Origin: Neoceratodus forsteri
Lineage: Eukaryota; Chordata; Ceratodontiformes; Ceratodontidae
DNA: 64,000 nt
Assembly: GCA_016271365.2 (NCBI GenBank)
Contig: CM028131.1
Span: 167,590,501 to 167,654,500 of the forward strand
Direction of reading: 5' to 3'
Shown: positions 1 to 12,004 of the stretch, piece after piece
How the letters are laid out: each line of letters begins with the position of its first letter
How positions within the stretch are numbered: position 1 is the first letter of the stretch
Position numbers and translations under genes: made by a program
Notes under the pieces: model-generated
What the model saw: only the letters and a program-made list of their open reading frames with translations
What the model was told of the DNA's origin: nothing
Database searches by the model: none

Positions 1-610
1 TGCACTGGTCATTGTCCGGGTTGCAGCACATACTGTACCACCTCTGTTGAGTATCATTCAATAAAATAACAACTATAGAAAGGGTGCAGGCTACAGTCAC
101 CTTTTGTTCCCCTTCAACTACATCTCCTCCATCCAGGGTAAGACTGGCTAATGGAAGGGTTTTCTTCTCCCAGGAGGTGTCCATTACAGTCTCAAACTGA
201 TCTTGCTGGATTTGTTCCTGTCCAACAAAATCCATTTTTTCCTTTAGTCTGTAACACATTCACTTTAACTCGGTGAATGAACTTCCTCATTGTAAATGGA
301 GTAGTTTTTGGAGTACTTTTTTAAACCAACTTGGTTTTGGTTTTGGCATGTATTGTCACATTTTTTTTCCTGACACTACAGTATAGAGAAATATGGTCTT
401 TCTTTTTACATTGACAGCACTTATTATTTTTATTTTCTCCAAATTAACTTTATAGTACAAGGGACATTCATATTGTGTTTTAAGAATGAAAACACTGTAT
501 TCATAACTAAACCTATGACTATGAATTTATAAGTAATTCATTGTAACGGTACAGATAGATAACATTTCATATAGAAAGTATTAATAGACAAGGTATTAAT
601 GTATTTACAA
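1..610. other. Unassigned AT-rich stretch
   Basis: No recognisable coding region or repeat family was seen. The stretch is AT-rich with several T-runs and has no similarity that I could recognise to the repeats elsewhere in the window. Confidence 0.5.
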
Positions 611-617
611 CATTTAA

Positions 618-950
618 AATGTGAACAGGGCTGGCTCAGTGGCACTGAGGGCTGAGGTGCTGGACACCACACCTTGCGCCACTCTTGCGACCTGGATTCG
701 GGAGCAAGCTTGGGCCACCAGTGGCTGGCAAGGGAAGGACAGGATTAAGCATTCGGAGGACTGCTCTCCTGTCCTGGGAGGGAGGGAGACATCGATCCCG
801 GGTTCTGATGGTGTCTGGCGGGGGCTGGGGGCACTGCAAGGCCACAGTCCAGAAAGCAAGGGTTTGGCTATGTCAGCGATCCTGTGGGCACACACAGGAG
901 CATGCACACCCATGCTAGATGCATTGCACCACTGAGCCTTGGAGGGGAGG
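618..950 (+). repeat. tRNA-like SINE, copy 1
   Basis: A box-A-like match (TGGCTCAGTGG, about 632-642) is followed by a box-B-like match (GGATTCGGGAG, about 693-703). These resemble the internal RNA polymerase III promoter of a tRNA-derived SINE. A diverged copy with the same order of motifs lies at 5535-5850. They share GTGGCACTGAGGGCTGA near the start, GGAGGACTGC in the middle and ATTGCACC near the end. The A-to-B spacing of about 60 nt is longer than in a normal tRNA gene, so this is a derived repeat and not a working tRNA. A non-tRNA interspersed repeat is the alternative. Confidence 0.5.
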
Positions 951-1016
951 GAACTACATAGGAAAATTCCCATCCTCGTGGACAGATGAAGTCAAATCTT
1001 CCCCACCGGGCAACAT

Positions 1017-2147
1017 AGGAACATAGAAACATAGACTTTGATGGCAGATAAGGACCGCTTGCCCATCTAGTCTGCCCATTTCCCTACCTACAGGATAGGC
1101 TGCAGATCCTTGTTAAACAACAGCCTATTTCTTCCTACCCCCCACAAGAATTGTCTTATGTCTGTCCCATGCATTCTTGAATTATCCCACAGTTTTAGAC
1201 CCCACAACCTCCTCAGGAAGGCTGTTCCATGCATCCACTACCCTCTCTGTGAAATAATACTTCCTCACATTGCCCCTGAACCACCCCCCCTCTATCTTTA
1301 AATTGTGTCCCCTTGTTCTTGCATGTCTCTTTTCCTGAAAGATGCTACCTCTTGACTTTGTTGATTCCACTGAGGTACATAAAAGTTTCTATCATGTCCC
1401 CCTCTCCTTCATTCCTCAAGGGTATACATATTAAGCTCCTTTAGTCTCTCCTCATACTGCTTCTCTTGCAGACCCTGCACCATTTTAGTTGCCTTCCTCT
1501 GGACTGCCTCTATCCTGTCTATGTCCTTGCGGAGATGGGGTCTCCAGAACTGGATACAGTACTCAGATGGGGTCTCACCAACTGTCTGTACAGAGGATAA
1601 CAACTTCCTGTTTTATGCTGCTATGCTCTCCCTATACATCCCAGTGTACCCCCAGCCCTCCCTACTGCCTTCTCACATTGTTTGCTAACCTTAAGGTCAT
1701 CTGATATGATTACCCCCAGGTCCCTTCCCTTTTTTGTTGTTGTTACTACCTCCCCCCACCATTGTGTATTCTTCCCCTGGGTTCTTGTTTCCCAGGTGCA
1801 TTATTTTGCACTTCTTTGCATTGAATCCTAGCTACCACACTTTTGACCATTCCTCCAACCTTGCCAAGTCCCTTCTCATCCTTTCCACGCCTCCTTGTAT
1901 ATCAACCTTGTTGCAGATCTTTGTGTCATCTGCAAAGAGGCATGCTTTTCCTTCCAGTCCCTCTGCAATGTCACTTAAGGAGACATTAAAAAGGACTGGA
2001 CCCAGTATTAAACCCTGCGGTACCCCACTAGTACCCCTCTTTCTTCAGAGTGGACTCCATTTACAATTATCTTCTGTGTCCCGGTGTCCAGCTAATGTTT
2101 TACCTAGGCTACCACCCTGGAACCCACTTCCAGGCTGGTTAATTTGA
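1017..2147 (-). mobile_element. CR1-clade LINE, 5'-truncated copy
   Basis: Read on the reverse strand this is the last ~1.1 kb of a CR1-type ORF2 plus its 3' UTR. Frames encode the region after the reverse-transcriptase active site, including [32 protein letters not shown] and YFTERVVDAWNSLPEE. The 3' end carries the tail motif that reads TTTCTATG on the coding strand (here CATAGAAACATAG near 1027-1035), as is typical for CR1. The 5' break falls near 2147, inside the palm region. Stops and frameshifts break the frame. Forward-strand frames over this stretch are antisense shadows. Confidence 0.9.
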
Positions 2148-3044
2148 CATGGCCAGCAAAGCACAACACCAGACCTTATAGACTTTGGCGTGTCATAAAA
2201 CATGGCCGTAAACAATCACAGTGAGGCAGACTTTGTGAGTCCATAATGGTCTACTTCTGTTCATACTATCAGCGATGCTCCTGTCAAATTGCTGGATTAT
2301 TTTCCCTGGAAGGGGGAGGAGCAAGTGGATGGACGACCACAACCCATGGCCCTACCACTTTGTAGGGGTGGGGGAGGGTAACGATGGGAGATTTAACCAG
2401 CAGGTAAGCTTGGGAAGATGGGTATTGACATTGGCCGCATGGACAGGGCTGAGTAGCTGTCTGCCCACATGTGTAGTAGAAAGAGAACTGACTCCCCAAT
2501 GTCCACTGCCCACAGTTCTCTTATTCCCCTGCCCCCAATACAGTCATATGCAGACACAGTTCACATCTAGCTTTATTGGTTGTGGGATGGAGGCACAAGG
2601 AGGAGCACTGGTGCAGGTTTCAGACACAAAGACCGTGAAGGCAGAGATGGCTGATGATGTGCAGAGAGACCCCCACTCCTCACATGGATCTGCTTCCCAT
2701 GTCAAGTGGTGAGTCAGCTAGCAGGACTTTGAACTATCTCCTGCACTCAGAATGTGACATTCTTATCTGCACGCCATCCTGTGAAGTTTCCTCCTGAGCT
2801 GTTGTGGCCATCAGCAGTAAATGGGCATAATTCCAACAATGTGTGTATGTGCCATGTGCAGTCATGGCCTCACAGGCAATTTATAAAATGAGAATATTCT
2901 CAAAGTTTTCTAAGCTACAAAAGAAGTAACATTTTGCAAAATATTAGTTCCTCCACAGAGGTTTATCACATGTCAGTCATCTGTCTATCTTTAAACTCAA
3001 TACATTGTGTGATTGTTTACAATGGAATAGATAATCCCCAATAG
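2148..3044. other. Unassigned stretch between two CR1 fragments
   Basis: No gene was recognised. A 145-residue forward frame (2275-2712) has no motif I know, and its composition looks like chance. The text GGAGGAGCACTGGTGCAG near 2600-2617 is matched in the opposite orientation near 5930-5950, so part of this stretch may be an uncharacterised interspersed repeat. Confidence 0.4.
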
Positions 3045-3637
3045 ATAATCCCTCTTTACAAGACACTGGTTAGGCCCCATCTGGAGTACTGCATGCAGTA
3101 CTGAAGGCCACACCTTCACAAGAACATTAACCAAATTGAGGCAGTCCAGAGAAGGGCAACCAAAATGGTGCAGGGACTGCATCAGAAGACATATGAGGAC
3201 AGATTAACAGAGCTCAATATGTATGCCCTTGAGCAAAGGAGGGAGAGAGGTGATATGATCGAAACATTGAAACACCTTAAGGGCATTAACAAGGTGAAAG
3301 AGTCTAGCATGTTTAAATATAAGAAAAATAGCAGGACAAGAGGACACAGCATGAGATTAGAGGGAGGCCGATTGAGGGGGAATGTGAGGAAATTATTTTT
3401 CACAGAAAGGGTGGTGGATGCATGGAACGGCCTACCTCAGGAATTGGTGGCTATGAATACAGTGCAGGGCTTCAAACAGACAAGGGATAGGCATAAGGTA
3501 ACAATACAGATGAGTATGAATAGATAGGCCACCGACAGAGAAAAGGCCGAGGGCACATTTATAAGGTAGAAAAAGAAATGGGCAGACTGGATGGGCCTTG
3601 CTGTCCTTATCTGCTGTCAACTTGTATGTTTCTATAT
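3045..3637 (+). mobile_element. CR1-clade LINE, 3' fragment
   Basis: Forward-strand CR1 3' piece. The frame at 3165-3527 contains [32 protein letters not shown] and FFTERVVDAWNGLPQE, the conserved C-terminal region of CR1 ORF2. It ends in the CR1 3' UTR text GGGCAGACTGGATGGGCC and a degenerate TGTTTCTATAT tail near 3627-3637. It is heavily 5'-truncated and carries no reverse-transcriptase core. Confidence 0.9.
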
Positions 3638-5534
3638 AGAGGGATTCAAAGCTCGCATTATTCTAGTAGTAGAATTTCCCCACCTCTTCCCAATGAGTAC
3701 ACAATGAGCAACATAACATGAAAAAAAAGAGACATAAAGGCTGGATGTGCTTCACTCAATTAAAAATATATTTAAAAAAAGTGGCGTAACTGCATGTCAC
3801 ATACCTCTATGTGTCTTTTCTCATCTACTCTTCTTTCTCTGGACATGTGTGGTTTTCTTTGCTTATCTTGATTGTGCGGAAAGATAGTAGGGACCGCATC
3901 AGGCTTCAGCTTTGGAGGCCATTTCAATTTCAATAGTCCTGCTTACAATGGGGAAAAATAACCAAAAACATGCATGTGTGACTATTAATGTAGTTCCATA
4001 AATATGAAAAAAAAAGTAATGTAAGAGAAGTCTCGGGACAAAAACATGTGCTCATTAACAAAATTAACAGAGGGACAAGGAAAACACAGACACATACTGG
4101 TGTAGACAGAATTTGAAGCAATCAAAACAAATCCCATAACGTAATAGTGCAGTGGTTAAACTCCAGGGAATGGGCATCATCATACAGCATGTGACATGAC
4201 AGAAAGGGTAGACAGTGGATGATAACTGCCATCAGTGAATGAAATGAGCTTGAACATCATTGGTAAATGCACTGTGTCAATAATGCAAATTCAATTAAAT
4301 GCTATCGCGAGTAAAGAAAAAATATCAAATGAATACTGGCCCTCAGCCACGGTGCATAGCCATATGCCATTGCTATGCGAGATATAAGATGCGGAGGCTG
4401 AAAGGTGAGGCCCTCTTCATCCTCGCCTGGGGGTATAACCAGGGTCCAGGGGCTGTCCTCACCGGTCACAGTGTACATTAATGGTGGGTGGTGATTATGA
4501 CACAGATGAGGTGTCTTTAAACAGAAATAACATCCCCAAAAAATATTACACTGAAACACACGAAATGCCAATTTCACATGAAATCATGATATATTTGAGT
4601 CTGAAGAGGGAGGGTGGGAGGTTAGATTAGGTGGATAAATTATGGAGCATACATATATGAGTGAAACTGCTTTGAGGCTAACAACAGCAATCAAGCATGA
4701 GATGATGGTGAATGAGTGACATGAAGTATGTAACTAAGTGCTCAGTGTTGTGTGCAATGCAGTATATGAGTGACTACATGAGGGACTACTTGACAGAATG
4801 CGAACAGTATGTGACACAGATAAATGGCGTCGCCATCACTTGATGGCCAAGTCCAGCCCCACATCCTCATTCATTTCATTACATAGGGGCCATGTAATAC
4901 TGTGTATCAGTATACAGTGTCCATTACACATATGGGCTGTTCCAAGCTCTGAACCCTGGTTGGGCTGCAGGAAAGATGGCAACCCACTTGATGTGCACCA
5001 TGCAACCGTTGTCCATCTTAGAATCAGAATGTACTATCTGATCCAATTGTTTGATATGTAATCAAAAAGACAACAAGGTGCAAATGGAACACGTTTATGC
5101 TGTATGCATAGGGGCATAGTTAGGCATGAGGCCACATGCCAAGTACATTCTGCTCCTGGAAGTGCTGTAAAATGTGTTCCATGCCCACTGGTTATAGTGG
5201 AACTGAAAGAAGATAGTTCTGGTTGTAACAGGACTGATTTGCTCATTGGGTGATGTGGTTTGGGACCAGGATCATTATACATGAAACAGATTTCATGCAC
5301 GGTCACATGGTGTATTTTGACAAATGTGACTTAATTATTTTGGATGCCAAATTTATAACTTTGAATACTGCTTAATAGCAGGATGATTCTGTTTATTGAA
5401 ACAATGCACCATAATGTGTATGCTACAAACAGGAAGATGAAAATTGGGAGACATAGTGTGTAATGTCATCCCCCCATAGGTATGGCAAAGAGGGTGTAAT
5501 TAGAAGGTGGTGAGTTGCATACAAAGTTAGAAAA
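3638..5534. other. Unassigned 1.9-kb stretch
   Basis: No coding region, RNA gene or repeat could be identified. Open frames are short, run on both strands and show no familiar motif. It lies between a CR1 fragment and the second tRNA-like SINE. Confidence 0.4.
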
Positions 5535-5850
5535 TAGCCAGCACGGTGGCACTGAGGGCTGATGCATTCACCTTACGTTGTGCCATGCTGGTGACTGGTG
5601 TTCGGGACCAGACCAGAAACACCGGGGGTTAGTGGGGGAGGAAAGGATCGAGAGTCTGGAGGACTGCTTTCTTTTCCTGGGAGGGTGGGCTGGAAATCCC
5701 TGCCTTGTAGCGGCTCCTGGTGGAGACTGGAAGCACTACATCAACAAGACAAGAGATGTGTGTTGGGGGGAGGTGACAGTGGACATCTGTGGGTGGGAGT
5801 GTGCCTGCCATGTGCTAACGTCATTGCACCTCCACACCTCGGGGGGTTGA
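5535..5850 (+). repeat. tRNA-like SINE, copy 2
   Basis: Diverged copy of the 618-950 repeat. It has GGTGGCACTGAGGGCTGA near its start, a box-B-like GTGTTCGGGACC about 60 nt later, the shared GGAGGACTGC block, and a CATTGCACC end followed by an A-rich run (GGTTGAAAAAAAAG). The overlapping open frames at 5578-5948 run through the repeat and are not regarded as genes. Confidence 0.5.
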
Positions 5851-6530
5851 AAAAAAAGAAAAGCCCCAGCTACTGGGAGGATGATGATGGACCCATGAGT
5901 TGGTCCCTCACGCCCACCGCTGGACCCTGCCTGCACCAGTGCTCCTGATTCCTCCTCCATCACCTGACACCAATTAGATTCTGAGAAAAGAGGAGCAGTG
6001 GCCCCACCACAGGGGGTATTGAAGCCATGGGGTTGGTAAATCAAAATGGTGAGGAGCTCTGGAAGGGGTCCAGGTGTGGGAGGATCTCAGGTGGGTGGGA
6101 GAAATGACTGACTCCTCTGGGTACATCTGAGGGAATTCCCACTGACCAGTGACCAGAGGGAAAAAGAGTTACCAAAAAAAATATGTGTGAAAACAAATGA
6201 AATTGGATTGCAGATGAGGGGAAGTGACCAACCCAGTCATTACCTGTGTCTATACCTATATTAACACTGTAGGATCTACTTGATCTATAGCTCTTTCTCC
6301 ATTACAACCCACCCATTCCCTTCCAGCGAGTAAATGTGAGTTCAGTTACACAACAAAACACATCCAGATTTATTGGTAACCAGATGACATGTAAGGTAAG
6401 ACTGCCTAGAGGTACAGTCATCACCCTAAATAGGGACTGGTATTGTAGTCACATCTGCCTGACTAGAGTGGTAGTTGGCATGTGATCAAGTACTGCTCTG
6501 TGACTATGTCACTGCACCGACTGCCAACAC
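5851..6530. other. Unassigned stretch
   Basis: No gene recognised. ACATCCAGATTTATTGG (near 6361) resembles ACATCTAGCTTTATTGG (near 2563), again suggesting that 2.3-2.7 kb and 5.9-6.4 kb share an uncharacterised repeat. Confidence 0.35.
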
Positions 6531-6534
6531 CTAA

Positions 6535-8260
6535 ATGTAGCAGCACTGACTCCCCTAATATTCACAAAACTGACTCCTCACCATGAACAGCCACATCACT
6601 GCTACTCAGACCCAATCTAAAGTCTGCCCCCTCACCCCAGTCTGTTCACTGCTCTCACCTAACAGTGCCTGCACTGATGCCAACCCAAGAGTCACAGCAC
6701 TAACCCCCAGACCCAACAGTCACTGTTCTGCCCCCACCAACAGTCACTGCTCTGCCCCCCAGACTTGAAAGTTACAGTACTGCTTCCCCCTAACAGTTAC
6801 AGCACTGTTCCCCTCCAATAGTCACAGCACTGATCCTGCCACTCTCAGTGTTGGCACAGGCCCCACTCAGCAGTCACAGGACTTAGCCTCCATCTCACAG
6901 TCACTGCACAGCACTAACTCCCCTCAACAGTCACAGCACTGACCCATCCACTCCAAAGAGTCACCGCACTACCACCTACCCCCAACAGTCACAGCAGTGA
7001 CTCTATCACCACCAACAGTCACAGCACTGAGCACCCCTCCATCCAATCTAGATACTGTCCCCACCCAGTCACAGCACTAACCCCCCAAACACTTACAGAA
7101 CTGACCCCCACCCCAACAACTAAAGCAATGAACCCTCAGCCCTAACAATCACATGACTGACCTCCCACCTGAGTTTTGGATTATTCCCCCAACACAGTAT
7201 TCACAGCACTGACCCCCCCACACACACACAATAGTCCCAGCACTGACCCTCCACCCTAATCTGGACACTTCACCCAACCCAACAGTCACAGCACTGAGCA
7301 CCCCTCCATCCAATCTAGATACTGTCCCCACCCAGTCACAGAACTAACCCACCAAACACTTACAGAACTGACCCCCACCCCAACAGCTAAAGCAATGAAC
7401 CCTCAGCCCTGACAATCACATGACTGACCTCCCACTTGAGTTTTGGATTATTCCCCCCAACACAGTATTCACAGCACTGACCCCCCCAACACACACACAA
7501 TAGTCACAGCACTGACCCTCCACCCTAATCTGGACACTTCACCCAACCCAACAATCACAGCACTGACTCCACACCCAGTCACAGCACTGACCCCACAACC
7601 CAGCCACAGCACTGACCCACACATACCCAAAACTCACAACACTGACCCTCACCCTTGACAGTTACAGCACTGCCCCTCATCCAACAGTCACACCACTGAC
7701 CCCTCCCCCCACCTGGCAATCACAGCACGGAAAACCCACCCCTGACATTCAAAGTACTCACCCCCAACACAACAGTCACAGACTGCCCTCAAGTGATAAC
7801 CACAGCACTGAACCCCACATCAACAGTTACAGAGCCTGCCCTCCACTAAACAGTTTGAGCAATGACCCCTCAAAAGTCACAGTACAGACTCCCCATAATC
7901 AGTCACAGTACTAACTTCCACCCCCCCTGCACAAAAAAGTCACATCACTGACCACCCCACACAGCTGTCATAGCACTGACCTCCCACCCTGAGCAGTCAC
8001 GGCACTGAGATCCACATCTAACAGTCACAACACTGACACCCATCCCAGATTGTCACAACAACAGCCTCCACCCATAACAGTCACAGCACTGACCCCCCCC
8101 ACCAGTCATGACACTGATCCCCCCCAACTCTGACAGTCACAGCACTGACCTCCAGACCCAGTCTGGACACTGCCCCCAACCCAACTGTCAAAGCACCAGC
8201 CCATATGCATACAACTATCAGAGCACTGACATCCTCCCAACAGTCATAGCATGGACTCAT
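6535..8260. repeat. CAGTCACAGCACTGACC minisatellite array
   Basis: Dozens of degenerate units built on ACAGTCACAGCACTGACCCC separated by variable C-rich spacers, roughly 25-35 bp per unit. The strand is C-rich with few G. The frames translated through it (for example 7443-7658) merely read the repeat and are not genes. Confidence 0.9.
7021..7554. repeat. 267-bp higher-order duplication inside the minisatellite
   Basis: The text from ACAGCACTGAGCACCCCTCC at 7021 recurs at 7288. The two 267-bp blocks match closely through the ATCCAATCTAGATACTGTCC, GAGTTTTGGATTATTCCCCC and ACACACACAATAGTC landmarks. Neighbouring units are much more diverged, so this is a recent block duplication on an old array. 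Confidence 0.88.
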
Positions 8261-8786
8261 AACCCCCAGTGAGAGCATACAGCTCCAAAACAAGAGACCA
8301 ATGAAACCAAACCATATTTTTTGTCTGTTACACAGCTCGTTGATCACACAGTTAATTACATAGCCTGTACTGTCCTAAGTGTCTCTCCTCATGATCTGCC
8401 CTGCTTGATGGACTGCTGTTTCTCCAGCTGCTACTGCCCAGGCTAGTTGGGACCCCAGTGGAACCTAGGTTCAAGGACCCCAACAGGGTACATAGTAGGG
8501 GGACCAAAGCTTGGCTGAAGGAAATGACTGCTGGCTGGGTGGAATATTGGTGCTGCTAACCCTCATACTGGGGCTGTTGGATAAGGTCAGGGCCACCCAT
8601 AAAATATGTGTTCCAAGGCAAGCAGGAGTGGAAATAACCTCCAGGGGGTCAGAAAGGACAGCAGGGTATACTAAGACACAGATGAATATGGCTGTCCTTT
8701 TGCTTGATCTCAAGCTTGAGGAACACAAAAGTATGTGCTCTCGTGAGCTCAAGGGGTGCTAAGTGCAAATGCAAACAAATCCAAAG
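8261..8786. other. Unassigned stretch
   Basis: No gene or repeat recognised. Overlapping short open frames exist on both strands (8471-8762) without known motifs. Confidence 0.4.
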
Positions 8787-9042
8787 AGAGACATATAGTA
8801 TTACTCAAAGGGATCAGCAAATTTCAAAAAATGATTACGCACAAATGTTTGACGTACATGCCATCAACATTTTTTTCAGACCCCAAATCAAGGTGCAGCA
8901 CTGTAGCATGAAGGTACTAACGTGCTGTATCTTTCATGCTTTGATTTTGGGTCTGAAATAAATTTGGATGGCATGAACTACAAACATTTGTAAGCAGTAC
9001 TTTTCTAAAATGTGCTCATCTCTTTCAGTAAGACTTCTAACA
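8787..9042. mobile_element. Foldback (MITE-like) element, ~110-bp arms
   Basis: The two halves are imperfect reverse complements centred near 8916. Left-arm landmarks CACAAATGTTTG, ACATGCCATC, TTTCAGACCCCAAATCAA and AGCATGAA appear reversed in the right arm as TTCATGCT, TTGATTTTGGGTCTGAAA, GATGGCATGAA and CAAACATTTGT. The RNA would fold into a long hairpin. It has no coding capacity, so it is probably a non-autonomous DNA transposon with long inverted repeats. The family is unknown. Confidence 0.8.
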
Positions 9043-9283
9043 TCAAGCTTGGTTGTATCACACTTGTTGCCCAGCAACTGGGGTCTTTGTTGTCTCCCAT
9101 TTGGGTGCCCACTGATGCCCATCTGGTAGGGTGGTTCGGGGTGGTTGTGTACCAATGTGCCTGTCATGTCATAGATGAGAAGGAGAAGAAAGTCTGAGAA
9201 GCAAGGGTGCAACTGGTGCTCTTGCAAAACTGCAAGAAGAAAAAAATTCCTTCAAATGCCATCAGGTAGTGCCCACCAGTCAA

Positions 9284-9285
<2 letters not shown>

Positions 9286-9318
<33 letters not shown>

Positions 9319-9363
9319 AATTGTGAAGACCCCACCCCCCCCCAACACACACACACACACTCA
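9286..9363. repeat. (CA)n microsatellites
   Basis: Two CA tracts, about 9286-9315 and 9346-9361, separated by a short C-rich spacer. Confidence 0.95.
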
Positions 9364-10642
9364 CTAATGCATGCCTGAAGATGGGGAAAGGTAGGGGGCT
9401 CAAGATAAAAAAGGCCAAATTTAATATTAAAGGAGCAATTGGTCCACAGATCACTGTATGATGTGCAAAAAAATGAGCATCATGTGTTTGTTTTATATAG
9501 AAAGAGCTAGCAATAGAGATATACACAGAGATAGAGATATACAAGCATGTCATAACTCAACATCCCAAACACAGCCTTAAGATTGTAGAATCTGTCTTTT
9601 AAAAATGAGTGCTGATCAGGACAACGGTGCCCAAGTCTATGTCACTACTCAGTGGACAACACTACCATGCACAACTAGGGCTGCGTGTCTTCCTACACAT
9701 AGCCAGAGTAAAAGCTTCATAAGATACACATGGCCTATTCTCATGTGGGCATGTTTCTCACACTGCAGTGCAGCAGCTGGGCTAAAAATGACAAGGTAAA
9801 ATAAATACTTTCACAACTGAGAGCAGTAGGTGGTCAAAATATATCACTGTTACTGTTGTCACAATTGAACCACAACTGAATCTACCCAAGACCAGAGCCC
9901 CCTTTGTTTCACAAGGACTGTAGTAATTCAGATGTAGTGGTCCTCCTCAGTGCTGTCCAGTCCTTGAAAGGTATGCCTTATAAACCTGGACTGGTGATGC
10001 CCCAATTGTATCTGAGGGATGAAGTACTCTTTGGAATGACTTGGGGCACCGGTGAGACAACTTGCGCTTGCTGCTACAGCTGAATTTCTATCCCCTAAAC
10101 CCTCAAGTCCAGGTCTGAGAGAAACAAAGGATGGACAATGGTGGATGGGGGTCATCATGAGCACCTGGTGCCAGATAGGACAGCCACATTTCAGTGAACC
10201 TACTTTAATTTGGGATTGTATTTATTCTGTATACATATACTGTGTCTCACATATTATAAAATGACAGGGAATTTGATGCATCATAATTTGTCTAGAAGTA
10301 CCTGACCAGGTTCTTTATGGATGGACAACCAATGCAAGTGACCAACTAGTGCTCTGTGACTATGTCTAATTTCAAGACATTTACTGAGCAGTACATAATA
10401 ACTGAGACAACCCCCCCCATAGAAAAACACACTAACGCTGGCAGCACTTACATAGTGTGAAGTACTGTAACGTGTGCACTTCTGCCATATAGATGCCCCT
10501 TGTAAAATACATGTACCTGTATAAAGGCACACCTTACCATTCCCAAAACAAACACACAATGGGTAACACAAGGATAGGGGTAACATAATGAATTATTAAA
10601 ACAAGGACTGCTCATTCACATTTTTTTACACAGAATGCATGT
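9364..10642. other. Unassigned 1.3-kb stretch
   Basis: No coding region or repeat recognised. Short frames on both strands have no recognisable domain. It adjoins the THAP remnant, and any further exon or transposase from the same source could lie here, but I see none. Confidence 0.4.
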
Positions 10643-10861
10643 CTAATATGCCTTAAGATTCCTTTCATAGGAGTAGGGTGCAAAATGCAATGAACACAGC
10701 ACTGTACTACAACTAGAAAGTCGGGCAAATTTTGCCTCTTTACTGCTGCTACCCACTGAGCCAAAACATGTGGTCATTTGGGGTATCGGAAGAATGAAAG
10801 GGAACGGCATTCTGGCTTGTGAGAGGCACTCACACAGATGACGGCAGAGCAGAGCACCATC
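10643..10861 (-). pseudogene. Broken THAP-type zinc-finger domain
   Basis: THAP domains are C2-CH zinc-dependent DNA-binding modules found in host regulators and in P-element-like transposases. On the reverse strand an ATG at 10861 opens MVLCSAVIC, then SLSFFRYPK, an in-frame stop, then PHVLAQWVAAVKRQN. After a frame change comes TVLCSLHFAPYSYERNL. This gives the expected order: N-terminal Cys pair (C4 and C9), an aromatic FxRxPK block, a W near the middle, and a closing C-x2-H-F. Total length is about 73 residues, against a usual 80-90. A stop and a frameshift make it non-functional. I cannot tell whether it came from a THAP host gene or a P-type transposon; no transposase core was seen nearby. 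Confidence 0.68.
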
Positions 10862-12004
10862 TTCCGATATTTGAAAATAAATAAAAATTAATAACAACAG
10901 TTAAAATAAAAAGGCTAGATAAAGATAAATAAAATCTTCAATCTCTCGGTTCACACAGACTCCTGTCAAGTACGTGTACACAGCTGGTGCGGGATGGATT
11001 CCTGCTTTTTGACAGTCAGCTGCTGTACATACACAGAGCCGTATCTGATGTCACGTGTCAATGGAGCCGCACTTACATTAAAATGAAATGGAGTGCTACG
11101 GACAGCATTTAACGCTCTAGCTGAGGTTGTTGAAAATGGAATAACTAACGATATTGGCAGTACCTGAGCCACAAGAAAGGATTGTTGGGGGAGGTCATGG
11201 CCACAGTAAATATTAATATGCTGCGCAGCTAAGTGAGAATTTCCCTTTAAGAAAAATAACTTTCGTTATTTGTCCTCCACAGTCAGAGTACCATAGGCAC
11301 CACCCCTCCAAGTAAAGAACTGGCAAGGACTTTTATAAGTAAATGGGGACTGGAGGGACAGCTGTGGGGTCCTGTATGGAATTATTCTTACCTAACATTC
11401 ATAACATTAAGAATTCCAGTGTCCCCACCCAGCTTTTGAGTCAATCATTTTGGATCTTTATTACTATGCACTTAGCAATCCTTGCTTCTGAGTAAATCTT
11501 CCGAGGGTCCCTCTCACTGGGTACCAACATTAATCAATGCTTATCACTTCTGGTAAAGAACAACATAACAGGGTTACACATAAAGATGAAGGGGTATTCT
11601 GCTATAGTGTTACAGCTACCCTCTCAACATTGACAAGTACACACAAAATGTCCGTATGGCTCTAGTATGGCTTCTTGCAATGGACTTGCAGCTGCCTCTC
11701 GAATAATGTAACATTCTGTTCAAGGTGTCACATATGGGACACAGGACACTAAACAGGACTATTGGCAGACACTCCGTGTTTATTCTAAAGTCCAATATCT
11801 GTCTGACAGGGATGCTAAGAGTTACCATCAACAGAAATTGGAACACTCATCCCATCTCCCAGTACTATACGAGATCTTATGGACTTTCATATGTCCTGAT
11901 GTGATGCCTCATCACCTAAAGCTCTTGTACCTGCAACCATTACCAATGGGACTTTGACCAGACCCCTGGGGACACCTACAACTTACAATATCACTAACTG
12001 AAGC
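10862..12004. other. Unassigned 1.1-kb stretch
   Basis: No recognisable gene, RNA or repeat. Short reverse-strand frames (10966-11172, 11616-11846) have no known motif. Confidence 0.4.

Noticed and set aside
632..703. Functional tRNA gene
   Set aside because: Box A and B matches exist, but the spacing is too long, no cloverleaf can be drawn, and a second diverged copy shows it is a dispersed repeat.
1734..2147. 137-codon forward open frame
   Set aside because: It is the antisense of a reverse-strand CR1 ORF2; the reverse translation carries the conserved motifs.
2275..2712. 145-codon forward open frame as a host exon
   Set aside because: No recognisable domain, no splice context I could support, and it lies between repeats.
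6535..8260. CRISPR-like array
   Set aside because: Repeat units and spacers are both degenerate and C-rich, spacing is irregular, and the setting is eukaryotic.
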